Source: Cohnella zeiphila (GTDB taxonomy: Bacteria > Bacillota > Bacilli > Paenibacillales > Paenibacillaceae). Taken from it: DNA of 64,000 nt. Below are positions 41,256-48,687 of the stretch, piece by piece. The notes under the pieces are model-generated. The model was given only the letters and a program-made list of their open reading frames with translations, did no database searches and was not told the DNA's origin. Location: assembly GCF_014212055.1 (NCBI RefSeq), contig NZ_JACJVO010000027.1, forward strand, positions 83,646-147,645, in the 5' to 3' direction. Positions within the stretch are counted from its first letter, which is position 1. Each line of letters begins with the position of its first letter. Position numbers and translations under genes: made by a program.

Positions 41256-42410
41256 ATGTCGAAAAGAACCGGGAGAAGCACAAGCGCACTAGTGCTGGCA
41301 GGCATGCTGTTGCTGCCGCTTTGTGCGGGCATCCATGCCGGCAGCGCATCCGCCGCGTCGGCCGAGCCCGTGTATGCGGCAGGCGATATCCAAGAGGTAC
41401 ATATGTCGCAAGCCGACCTTTCTTTCATGCCGTATTACCAGGAGAGACCGGCAGACCGAAAGGCGCTCGCCGAAGTCGCAGATTTGCTGAACCGCGTAAC
41501 CGCCAAGGGCAAGGAGATTCAAGCGCCGGCCGAATCCGGAGAGGACCTGTTTTTCCGCTATGATATGACCGTCTCTTTGCAGGACGGAAGCAGCGTTGTC
41601 CTGTACATCGCGGGACAGGATACGCTGGCTTATGTCCGGGAAGGCAGCCCGCTCATCGCCTTGAAGGACGCGGACGCCTATTCGGATTTTCTGAGTTTGG
41701 AGGTCAACCCGGAACGGGGCAAGCTCGACAAGAGCTCCGTACGGATTGGGGAACCGGTGCGGCTGTCGGGCAGCGATGCCGATTCGGAGCAAGGCAGCTT
41801 CCATCTTTTCGTGGATACCGGGAATACAACGTGGGACGTCCCCTCGGAAAGCGGAATTCATTTTCCGAGCAAAACGGCCATCCTCGTCGGCCAAGGAGAG
41901 TACCGGTTCGGCCGTTACGATCAATCGTTCGTGATTCCGGCGGTCGGCCGGACTTGGGACGGCAAGACGGTGCCGATCCCTACGGGCAAGGTCACTCTGA
42001 TCTCGGACTTCGGTTGGCTGCAAACGTCGCATGCCCTGGAGATCAAGCCGGCTTCCCCGATACTGCTCGCGGTAAACGGCATTCCGGCGGCGGATGAGAA
42101 GGCGCAGCCGATCGCGGTCAACGGAAGAACGATGGTTCCCTTGCGCGCCGCCGCGAATCTGCTCGGACAGAAGGTGGAGTGGGACGCGCAAGGCCGCAAC
42201 GTGCTAATTCGTACGGCGGCTTCCCAAGCGTCGGCTGCCGGTTCCGGGCAGGCGGGGATCTGGATCGATGGCGCAGAGGCGAACTCCGACGTGCCGCCGT
42301 TTATCCGCAGCGGCGTGACGTACGTGCCGATCCGGCTGCTGGCGGACGCATTCCGTGTGCCCGTCGAGTGGCTGTCCGGCAGCCATGTGGTCAACTTGAC
42401 CGTCAGCTAG
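41256..42410 (+). CDS. Secreted protein with C-terminal copper-amine-oxidase N1-type domain
   Basis: 384 residues. A signal peptide (SALVLAGMLLLPLCAGIHAG, then ASAASA) leads to a mature exported protein. Residues 45-165 form an unnamed domain (FMPYYQERPADRKALAEVAD, then VSLQDGSSVVLYIAGQD), and 165-270 a beta-rich stretch. Residues 270-384 are the CuAO_N1 (stalk) domain: VNGRTMVPLRAAANLLGQKV and SGVTYVPIRLLADAFRVPVE. Such domains are abundant in Paenibacillaceae surface proteins; there are no oxidase catalytic residues. GAGGAGG precedes ATG. Single-gene unit with a terminator. Confidence 0.85.
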   Translation: MSKRTGRSTSALVLAGMLLLPLCAGIHAGSASAASAEPVYAAGDIQEVHMSQADLSFMPYYQERPADRKALAEVADLLNRVTAKGKEIQAPAESGEDLFFRYDMTVSLQDGSSVVLYIAGQDTLAYVREGSPLIALKDADAYSDFLSLEVNPERGKLDKSSVRIGEPVRLSGSDADSEQGSFHLFVDTGNTTWDVPSESGIHFPSKTAILVGQGEYRFGRYDQSFVIPAVGRTWDGKTVPIPTGKVTLISDFGWLQTSHALEIKPASPILLAVNGIPAADEKAQPIAVNGRTMVPLRAAANLLGQKVEWDAQGRNVLIRTAASQASAAGSGQAGIWIDGAEANSDVPPFIRSGVTYVPIRLLADAFRVPVEWLSGSHVVNLTVS

Positions 42411-42427
42411 AAGGAGAATAACGCAGC

Positions 42428-42462
42428 AGAGCCCTCGAGCGTAAGCTCGGGGGTTCTTTTTT
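42428..42462 (+). terminator. Terminator of the secreted CuAO_N1 protein gene
   Basis: AGAGCCCTCGAGC-GTAA-GCTCGGGGGTTCT (with one or two wobble pairs) followed by T6. Confidence 0.8.
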
Positions 42463-42637
42463 GGCGGTGCGGGAGATGGCGGGAGCAGCGGAACTGGCGG
42501 GAGGAGGACGCGGAATGGGAGAGAGCGCAGCGGAAGGCGGCAAGGATTGAAAAGCGGGCCGTTTCATGGCTGGGAGGACAGAAACAGGCGCGCCGCGCCT
42601 GGATATCGTGTCGGCTCTAACGCTGAGTTCGCAAAAA

Positions 42638-42773
42638 CCTGCAAAAGTGCATCTTTTCGAGCTCACAGGCCGGTCATATTGGGAAATTCCTGCGTAAACG
42701 CATCTTTTTTAGCTCGGAATGGGGGCATGAACGGAAATCCTCCCGAATTCCTGCATTTTTGCAGGTTTAGATG
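42638..42773. repeat. Intergenic CCTGC-type repeat array
   Basis: The gene-free stretch 42411-42833 holds, after the terminator, three related units. CCTGC-AAAAGTGCATCTTTTCGAGCTC starts at 42638 and CCTGC-GTAAACGCATCTTTTTTAGCTC starts at 42689, 51 bases later. CCTGC-ATTTTTGCAGG, ending TTTAGATG, starts at 42750. Each pairs CTGC with GCA(G/T) in a small hairpin. They are too alike to be chance and read like a dispersed extragenic repeat; no coding frame fits. The stretch 42463-42637 shows nothing else. Confidence 0.6.
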
Positions 42774-42790
42774 TTTTCATGCCGCTGCAT

Positions 42791-42816
42791 AAAGAAAAAA
42801 CCTGCAGATTTGCAGG
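42791..42816 (-). terminator. Terminator of the phosphodiester glycosidase-like gene
   Basis: CCTGCA-gatt-TGCAGG, followed on the minus strand by a T6 run. The stem has the same CCTGC core as the adjacent repeats. Confidence 0.65.
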
Positions 42817-42833
42817 CTTTCAGGCGGACGATC

Positions 42834-43910
42834 TTATTGGAAGAACAAAAAGTTCGTCGCCAACGGCCGAAGCTGGCCGTCGGACGGATGGTTGACGACG
42901 CGGCCTTTGAAGACGAGGGTGGACGAGCCGCCTCCGTCGAGGTTGTAGGCGTCGATCGCGCCGAACCGTTGGAGCAGGATCTGGATCTCTTCGAGCGTCG
43001 CGCCGGAGCTGCCGTTCTCGTCGCGGCCGTCGATGACGAGCAGCAGCAGCTGATCGTCCTTGTAATTGGCGATAACGGTGCGGGGAGCCCGCAGCGGGTT
43101 GGTCTGCCACTTGGCTGGAATCGGCAGGTTGACCCCGTTTTTCCGCAGCATCGGCACGAAAGAGGCGCCGAATTTCGGATTCAGCTTGTCCAGGTCGGCT
43201 TGCGAATAAAATTTGCCGCCGATCAGCTTGAGGCTGTCGCTCAAACCGACGAAAGACAAATCTTTGTAGCTCGACTCGAAGCCGGTGACGTATTTCCCGT
43301 TCACGACGGTCGTGCTTAGCGGGTAGCGCTTGCCGCCCGAGTCGGCGAACCCGCCCGCGTTGATGCCGGCGACGGCGCCGGTCCGCTTGACGGCGGCGAG
43401 CGTCGTTTCGGAACCGCCGACTTTGTCCTTGCCGAGCGTCATGCTCATCGCTTTGGCGCTTTTGAGCTTGACTTTCAGCGCGTAGCCGCTGAAGTTCTGG
43501 GCGCGGATCGAGAACAACTGAGCGCGCAGGTTGTCGGATTGAACGGAGTCCGTGACGGATCCGAGCCGGCCGGTGATGCGTTTGTCGTAAATTTGGCCGG
43601 GACGGTTCACCTGGGCTGCGGCCGTCGTCATGATCGCATTCATGCTCTCGTTCGTCTTTATGTACAGCTCGGACACTTTCTTGATCGAAGCGGAGATGTC
43701 TTTCGCCACGACGGCCGCGCCGTCGAGACCCGATTGCGTCTGAGCGGCAAGCCGGGACAGCAGCGGGACCGTATCGGCGGAAGCTCCGCCGGTGCCGGGC
43801 AGGCTGAGAGAAAGCGAGAACGGAGAGATCAGAAGCCAAGCCATCATACCGAGGAACGGAGCGCACGCGAGCAGGACGGTTCGGTTGAAGCGTTTGACGT
43901 TCGAGATCAT
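42834..43910 (-). CDS. Phosphodiester glycosidase (NAGPA)-domain exported protein
   Basis: 358 residues. An N-terminal membrane anchor (VLLACAPFLGMMAWLLIS) and a Ser/Ala-rich helical spacer (to about 110) precede a NAGPA domain (about 135-355). Its hallmarks are AVKRTGAVAGINAGGFAD near 180, RTVIANYKDDQLLLLVIDGR near 275, and the end DAYNLDGGGSSTLVFKG near 325. Bacterial relatives (YngK/YoqM-like, DUF2233) remove GlcNAc-type caps from phosphodiesters in wall polymers. It overlaps the upstream coiled-coil membrane protein by 4 bases (ATGA), so the two are coupled and may form a complex. Confidence 0.9.
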   Translation of the reverse strand: MISNVKRFNRTVLLACAPFLGMMAWLLISPFSLSLSLPGTGGASADTVPLLSRLAAQTQSGLDGAAVVAKDISASIKKVSELYIKTNESMNAIMTTAAAQVNRPGQIYDKRITGRLGSVTDSVQSDNLRAQLFSIRAQNFSGYALKVKLKSAKAMSMTLGKDKVGGSETTLAAVKRTGAVAGINAGGFADSGGKRYPLSTTVVNGKYVTGFESSYKDLSFVGLSDSLKLIGGKFYSQADLDKLNPKFGASFVPMLRKNGVNLPIPAKWQTNPLRAPRTVIANYKDDQLLLLVIDGRDENGSSGATLEEIQILLQRFGAIDAYNLDGGGSSTLVFKGRVVNHPSDGQLRPLATNFLFFQ

Positions 43911-44326
43911 TTGAGCACGTCCAGGTTTTTCTTCAACTCGTCCAGCTGCTTCTTCAGCTCGCTGATTTGGGTGTACAGCTTGTTGCTGTTGTCGGTCTTG
44001 TCGTTCATGTTGTCCTTGTTGAAGGTCAGCAGCTCGTTCAGCGCCTCGACCTTCGATTCCAGCTTGGCCATCTCTTCCTGATAGTTCGTCTTCATATCGC
44101 TAAGCTGCTTATTATAGTCGGACTGCATGTCGGCGATCTGGCTTGCGGTCTGCCGGCTCAATTCGTCCGAAATTTGGGTTTTCAGATGGCCGGTGTACCA
44201 GACGGAACCGTAGACGCCCGCTCCGATCAGCACGATCCACAGGCATGCAAACGGAAGAAAGGACGGCTTGGTCCTTTTGCGCGGCTGCCTCTCCACATTC
44301 GCAGGCGCGTTCATAAGGGAACTCAT
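43907..44326 (-). CDS. Single-pass membrane protein with a long coiled coil
   Basis: 139 residues. A basic N-terminus (PRKRTKPSFL), one membrane helix (FACLWIVLIGAGVYGSVWYT), then about 95 residues of heptad-rich helix (SELKKQLDELKKNLDVLK at the end). It shares a 4-base overlap with the NAGPA gene and is the first gene of that operon. The protein is likely oriented with the coiled coil outside the cell and could tether or space the glycosidase. No family name recognised. Confidence 0.75.
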   Translation of the reverse strand: MSSLMNAPANVERQPRKRTKPSFLPFACLWIVLIGAGVYGSVWYTGHLKTQISDELSRQTASQIADMQSDYNKQLSDMKTNYQEEMAKLESKVEALNELLTFNKDNMNDKTDNSNKLYTQISELKKQLDELKKNLDVLK

Positions 44327-44751
44327 GATGCGAAAGCATTCACCTCATCCATACATATTGACCCGCTCCAGCAACGGGCCGAAACGATAGAATCTATCGT
44401 TTGAATGTTCATTGTAGCATAAGAAAGATAGAATCGCTCATGACAAAAGTCCGCGGACCGCAAATTGTGCCGAATTTTCCCGATGGAAAAATACGCTTGG
44501 TCTCGAAAAACCGCGAACTTGACTTTCTCTTCCTCTCTTTTTGACACTCATGGGAACGGGCTTCTCCTGAAGCGTTCCAGCGTCGCAATGGGCGAAAGGG
44601 ATGAATCTGGTTCCTCTCATTGGCCTTCTCTCGTTGCTCGGAGGCTACGTTCCGGGCCGGAAGGTCCCGACGGGCGGATCGCGGATTGCCTGCCGAAGGC
44701 TTTTTCCGCTATGATACGGGAAATACGAGAAAACAACCGAGGAGAAACCCC
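44327..44751. other. 425-base divergent intergenic region with a perfect 21-base palindrome
   Basis: The region separates the coiled-coil/NAGPA operon (minus) and the HAD gene (plus). At 44382-44402, AAACGATAGA and its exact complement flank one central base. On the minus strand it lies just downstream of a TACAAT -10 box (44416-44411), an operator position. A TATGAT box at 44710-44715 may serve the HAD gene. No gene is seen. Confidence 0.5.
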
Positions 44752-45423
44752 ATGAGCTCAATCCAAATGCCGGAAGCCGTTCTGTTCGATCTGGACGGGA
44801 CGCTTTTTCAAACGGAATCGCTGCTGATCCCCGTGCATCGCCGCGTATTTCAGACGCTTCGCGAGGAAGGATTGTACCCGGGAGAGACGCCGCCGGTCGA
44901 GCGGCTGCTCGGATCGCTCGGCATGCTGCTGGAGCATATCTGGGAGAAAGTGATGCCGGACGGTTCGCCGGAAGCGCGCCATCGGGCGAACGAACTGCTG
45001 CTCCGTTATGAGCTGGAGGAGCTGGAAGCCGGCACGGGTCGGTTGTACCCGGGCGTACCGGAGACGCTGCGGAAGCTGCGGGACCGGGGGGTTCGGCTGT
45101 TCGTCGCGAGCAACGGGCTGGAAGCGTACGTGAAGGAGGTGCCTCGGCTCAGAGGCGTTGCGGACCTGTTCGAGGGCTTCTACAGCGCCGGAGAATACGG
45201 CACCGCCTCCAAGACCGAGCTGGTGCGGATCTTGCTGAAGGAGCGGGGGATCCGCTCGGCTTGGATGGTCGGCGACCGGTCTTCGGACGTGGAGGCGGGC
45301 AAAGGCAACGGCTTGTTCGTCGTCGGTTGCGATTATGCCGGGTTTCGCAGCGAGGGAGAACTGGAAGGCGCAGATGCCGTCGTCGGCAGCTTTGACGAGT
45401 TGGACGGGCTTTTGAGTCCATAA
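44752..45423 (+). CDS. HAD-superfamily phosphatase (PGP-like)
   Basis: 223 residues from ATG 44752, with GAGGAGA upstream. Haloacid dehalogenase motifs: I VLFDLDGTLFQTESLL near residue 10 (nucleophile D), II FVASNGLEAYV near 120, III around K165 (TASKTELVRILLKERG) and IV MVGDRSSDVEAGKGNGL near 175. The cap domain is helical. This subgroup includes phosphoglycolate and pyrophosphate phosphatases; the substrate is not predictable. It stands alone, convergent with the ATP-grasp operon. Confidence 0.9.
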   Translation: MSSIQMPEAVLFDLDGTLFQTESLLIPVHRRVFQTLREEGLYPGETPPVERLLGSLGMLLEHIWEKVMPDGSPEARHRANELLLRYELEELEAGTGRLYPGVPETLRKLRDRGVRLFVASNGLEAYVKEVPRLRGVADLFEGFYSAGEYGTASKTELVRILLKERGIRSAWMVGDRSSDVEAGKGNGLFVVGCDYAGFRSEGELEGADAVVGSFDELDGLLSP

Positions 45424-45436
45424 AACAGGAGGATAA

Positions 45437-45474
45437 GCCTGATCGCAAGTCGAGCTTGCGAGGTCGCGTTTTTT
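45437..45474 (+). terminator. Terminator of the HAD gene
   Basis: CCT-gat-CGCAAG pairs with CTTGCG-AGG around TCGAG; a T6 run follows six bases later. Confidence 0.5.
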
Positions 45475-45585
45475 AGGGGAGGAGCCGGATCGGCGGTTTG
45501 GCCGCCCGCCGAGTCCAAGGACCGGAGGGCGGCCTCATTCCGTTTAAAATTGAAGCAATCGAAAGAGGGCGCGGAGCCGAGCGCG

Positions 45586-46812
45586 CTAATCGCCGGCCAT
45601 TGCCGGCATCGGTTCCGGCAGAGCCTCGCCGCCGACCGACGAGCGATGCTCGAATTGCGAGGAGAAGTTCTGGGACGCGTCGTTATCCGCGTGGCGGGAA
45701 CGGTCGCTTCGACCGGAACGCTTCTGCCGGTGAAGCCAAAGCGCGTATTCGAGCGGGCGCGTAATCGCCCGGCGGTAGACGTCCTTCTCTCCGGCCCGCG
45801 CGAACACTTCCCGGGCCGGCTTCGGATTGACTTCCAGCAGCCACACCCGCCCGCTCCGGTCGATGGCGAGGTCGAGCGCCAGCTCGCACAAGGCGTCATA
45901 CGTCGATTCGAGATGGCGGGCGACGGAGATGCCGAAACGTTCGGCCGTCTCGCGGATTTGCCTCAACGCGGCTTCGCTTCCGACCCAACGCCGCAAGAGG
46001 GCGTTCATCGGCGCCGCTTCCCCGCCTCCGTGCAGGTTCGACGTTATGCTGCGAGGAGGACCGACCCGGCCGGCGCAGCCGGTCACTTCCCATTCGCCGG
46101 AGCCGTTCTTCTGCACCAGCATTCGGTAATCGTGCACGCGGCCGTTCGGCAATTTGATGTTCAGCCCTTGTTGAGCGATGTATTTCTCGCCTTTCTTCTC
46201 CCATTTCCGCAGCTCCGCCGACAGGCGATCCCGGGAGATCCGCATCGGCTCGATAATTCGCCGGGAATGATCCCTTCCCTGCAGCAGAAGCGTTCCGTTC
46301 CTCATCTTCTCGATCCGCAGAATGCCGCGTCCGCCCGTTCCGTTGATCGGCTTCAAGTAAACGAGCGGATATTTGGCCAGCAGAGCGTTTACGTCGTCGG
46401 AAGAAGTGTACAGCCGCGTCGCCGGCAGATGGGGACGGAACGCCGCGACTTTGCCGAGCGTGCGATAGACGGTCCACTTGTTGCGCAGCGGCCGGTTCAG
46501 GAACGTCAGGTGGCCGTATTTCTTGCGAAAAGCGAGCAGCTGCTCGAATCGCTTGCTGCGCTGGATGCGGCAGCGGTCGTAGATCATATTGGGAAAGCGG
46601 ACCGACCGGCGCTGCCAATTGCGGGTGTCCGGTTTATAGATCAGCGCGTTGATGCGTCCGTTCCGCTCATCGACATCCTGGGGCGTGAATACGATGACGT
46701 TCAGTCCGATCCTCGCTCCTGCCGACGTCATTTTGGCGTAGACGCTTTTTTCCTCCAGCAAGCCTTTATCGTTCAGGTACAGCGTCAATATGCCAAGCAC
46801 GGGATTCGCCAC
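45586..46812 (-). CDS. YheC/YheD-like ATP-grasp protein, copy 5
   Basis: 408 residues from a GTG start with an excellent GGAGGTGA site. Short type, without the extra N-terminal domain of copies 1 and 3. The ATP-grasp fold shows the glycine loop LKPINGTGGRGILRI near 155, YIAQQGLNIKLPNGRVHDYR near 218, VQKNGSGEWEVTGCAGRVG near 240, and the metal-binding end LDLAIDRSGRVWLLEVNPKP near 325. A basic, Ser-rich tail of 40 residues follows. The B. subtilis YheC and YheD proteins are coat-associated. Last gene of a six-gene operon; the acetyltransferase stops 7 bases upstream. Confidence 0.88.
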   Translation of the reverse strand: MANPVLGILTLYLNDKGLLEEKSVYAKMTSAGARIGLNVIVFTPQDVDERNGRINALIYKPDTRNWQRRSVRFPNMIYDRCRIQRSKRFEQLLAFRKKYGHLTFLNRPLRNKWTVYRTLGKVAAFRPHLPATRLYTSSDDVNALLAKYPLVYLKPINGTGGRGILRIEKMRNGTLLLQGRDHSRRIIEPMRISRDRLSAELRKWEKKGEKYIAQQGLNIKLPNGRVHDYRMLVQKNGSGEWEVTGCAGRVGPPRSITSNLHGGGEAAPMNALLRRWVGSEAALRQIRETAERFGISVARHLESTYDALCELALDLAIDRSGRVWLLEVNPKPAREVFARAGEKDVYRRAITRPLEYALWLHRQKRSGRSDRSRHADNDASQNFSSQFEHRSSVGGEALPEPMPAMAGD

Positions 46813-46819
46813 CCGCGGG

Positions 46820-47512
46820 TCACCTCCGATTTGGAACAGACGAAGCAGCGATTCGGCGGACAGCCCATGAACAAGAAGACGCGGGTTCGGCGCCGACCGG
46901 ATCTTCGCCGTCGGCAGGCTCGCCGCGGAAGGAGGAGCCGTTGCCGGCAGAGCGGGCCTCCGCAGGTATTATTACGCCGGTGGCGGCATCCCGCGATTCG
47001 GCAGTCGTCGGGGCAGGGTGCGCTGCATCCTCGCCGTTCTCGCCCGAGGCGCCGGTCGGATCCGGCTCAGGCCGGTATTGCAGGCGCAGCGCCGGCTTGC
47101 CCGCCGGCCCTCGTTCGAGGCCGACGGCGACAAGACCGGCCGCGAAGCATGCGGCGAGGCCGGCGGGATTGTCGGCGGCGACGCGGCAGGAGAGACGCCC
47201 CCATTCCGCGGCGAGCCGGCCTAGCAGCGCTTGCCCGATGCCCCGGCTGAGCAGCGCCGGATGCACGGCGAAGACGAGGGCGTCTTCGCCGAACCCGGAA
47301 GCATAAGCGACTCCGGCGGCCATTCCGCCGGCGGTGCGGGCCACGGCCACCGCCGTGCCGGGCGCCGCGAGGGCGTCCGGCCGCAAGGCGACGAGCCGCC
47401 GCCAATCCGTTTCGGCGAAGTGCCGGTCCAAGTGCCGTCGAACGAAGCGAAGCAAGAGGAACCGTTCCTTCGCCCAGTCTTCGGGCGTCAGCAAGCGAAC
47501 GTTCGCGCTCAT
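46820..47512 (-). CDS. GNAT-type N-acetyltransferase embedded in the ATP-grasp operon
   Basis: 230 residues. Residues 1-150 form a GNAT fold: TAVAVARTAGGMAAGVAYAS in strands 2-3, FAVHPALLSRGIGQALLGRL near 80 with the acetyl-CoA loop R-G-I-G-x-A, and CRVAADNPAGLAACFAAGLV near 108. The last 80 residues are a disordered Ala/Gly/Glu/Pro-rich tail. It overlaps ATP-grasp copy 4 by 4 bases (ATGA) and precedes copy 5 by 7 bases. The location suggests modification of the amine or peptide that the ATP-grasp enzymes handle, but the substrate is unknown. Confidence 0.82.
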   Translation of the reverse strand: MSANVRLLTPEDWAKERFLLLRFVRRHLDRHFAETDWRRLVALRPDALAAPGTAVAVARTAGGMAAGVAYASGFGEDALVFAVHPALLSRGIGQALLGRLAAEWGRLSCRVAADNPAGLAACFAAGLVAVGLERGPAGKPALRLQYRPEPDPTGASGENGEDAAHPAPTTAESRDAATGVIIPAEARSAGNGSSFRGEPADGEDPVGAEPASSCSWAVRRIAASSVPNRR

Positions 47513-48687
47513 GGCTGCGCGCCCCCCCTGGCCGCCTGGCGCTGTTTACGGAACAAATATCCGCTGTAATGGAAGATCTGCTCCAGCGATTTTCTGCGGA
47601 TATGCGGCTCGTCGAACTTCATCGGCTTGGAGTTCGCTTCGAAAAACCAAAGATGGCCGGAGCCGTCCACGCCAAGATCCATCGACATCTCGCCGAGTTT
47701 GTGTTTGGACGCCCGCTCGATTCGCCGCGCCAGCACCAGCGAAGAACTGCGGACGTTCTGCAAGACCCGCCGCGCCTTCTCTTGGCCGAACACCGACACG
47801 AGCAGTTTCTCGGGCTCGTCGATCGAGCCCCCGCGGGGCACGTGCGTCGTAATGCTCCGGCTGCCCGCGACCCGGGCGCCGATCCCGGTCAGCTCCCATT
47901 GGCCCGCCTGGTTCTTCTGCACGAGCGTGCGCAAGTCGAACGGGCGGTCGTTCACCGAGGCCAAGGCGATCCCTTGCTGGGCGATGTACGGTTCGCCGTT
48001 CGCCTTCGACTGCTTCTCGACCCGCTCCCACAGCCGGTAGAGCGAGGAGCATTGGTAAGTCCGGCTCCCTTTCTCCTCTTGAATGAGCAGGCGATAAGGA
48101 AGATGCTTCTCCGGCTGCACCCGCACCGACATGATGCCGACGCCCGCCTTGCCCCGTACCGGCTTCAAGTACAGCATCGGATGGCGCTTCAGCATGCCGG
48201 ACAGCACCGCCGAAGACGTCAATTGCTTCGTCTCCGGAATGAACGGGCGCGTCAGCTTCGACGCGCTGAGCCAGCGAAACAGCGACCATTTGTTGAAAAA
48301 GCGGCGGTTGAACATTTGGATGTCGGGCTGCCGGGAGATCGCGATCAGTTTTTTGCGCACCCGGGGCAGCCGTTCGTCTTCCCGCTGCGGAATCCGGTTA
48401 TAGATGATATCGGGCCTCGGGAAATAGCTTCTGACCCAGGCGTCCTCTTTAGCGTAGTAGGTGAAGCCGAGCACCTTGGGGCGATTCAAATTCAAGTGCC
48501 TGACGGTGACGACGTAGGCGGTGTACCCAAGCTGTTCTCCGGTGGCGATCAGATCGGCGAAGTTGGGGCGGTTTCCCCGGAAGAATTGCACGTCGTCGTC
48601 GATGGTCAGAATCGCCAAGACGGGCTTCTCCCGGACGGCCGCCTCTTGAACCACGACCTGGTCGGCGGATGGAAGGGCCGTCGTCAT
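47509..48687 (-). CDS. YheC/YheD-like ATP-grasp protein, copy 4
   Basis: 392 residues, short type. It opens with a small alpha/beta domain (KPVLAILTIDDDVQFFRGNR) that includes DIIYNRIPQREDE near 95. The ATP-grasp part has LKPVRGKAGVGIMSV near 172, YIAQQGIALASVNDRPFDLR near 232, VQKNQAGQWELTGIGARVAG and the end MDLGVDGSGHLWFFEANSKP near 340. It overlaps copy 3 upstream and the GNAT gene downstream by 4 bases each, so it must be co-translated with them. Confidence 0.9.
   Translation of the reverse strand: MTTALPSADQVVVQEAAVREKPVLAILTIDDDVQFFRGNRPNFADLIATGEQLGYTAYVVTVRHLNLNRPKVLGFTYYAKEDAWVRSYFPRPDIIYNRIPQREDERLPRVRKKLIAISRQPDIQMFNRRFFNKWSLFRWLSASKLTRPFIPETKQLTSSAVLSGMLKRHPMLYLKPVRGKAGVGIMSVRVQPEKHLPYRLLIQEEKGSRTYQCSSLYRLWERVEKQSKANGEPYIAQQGIALASVNDRPFDLRTLVQKNQAGQWELTGIGARVAGSRSITTHVPRGGSIDEPEKLLVSVFGQEKARRVLQNVRSSSLVLARRIERASKHKLGEMSMDLGVDGSGHLWFFEANSKPMKFDEPHIRRKSLEQIFHYSGYLFRKQRQAARGGAQP

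Noticed and set aside
42403..42666. Minus-strand open frame of 87 codons in the gap after the CuAO_N1 gene
   Set aside because: It runs through a terminator and the extragenic repeats and has no ribosome binding site.
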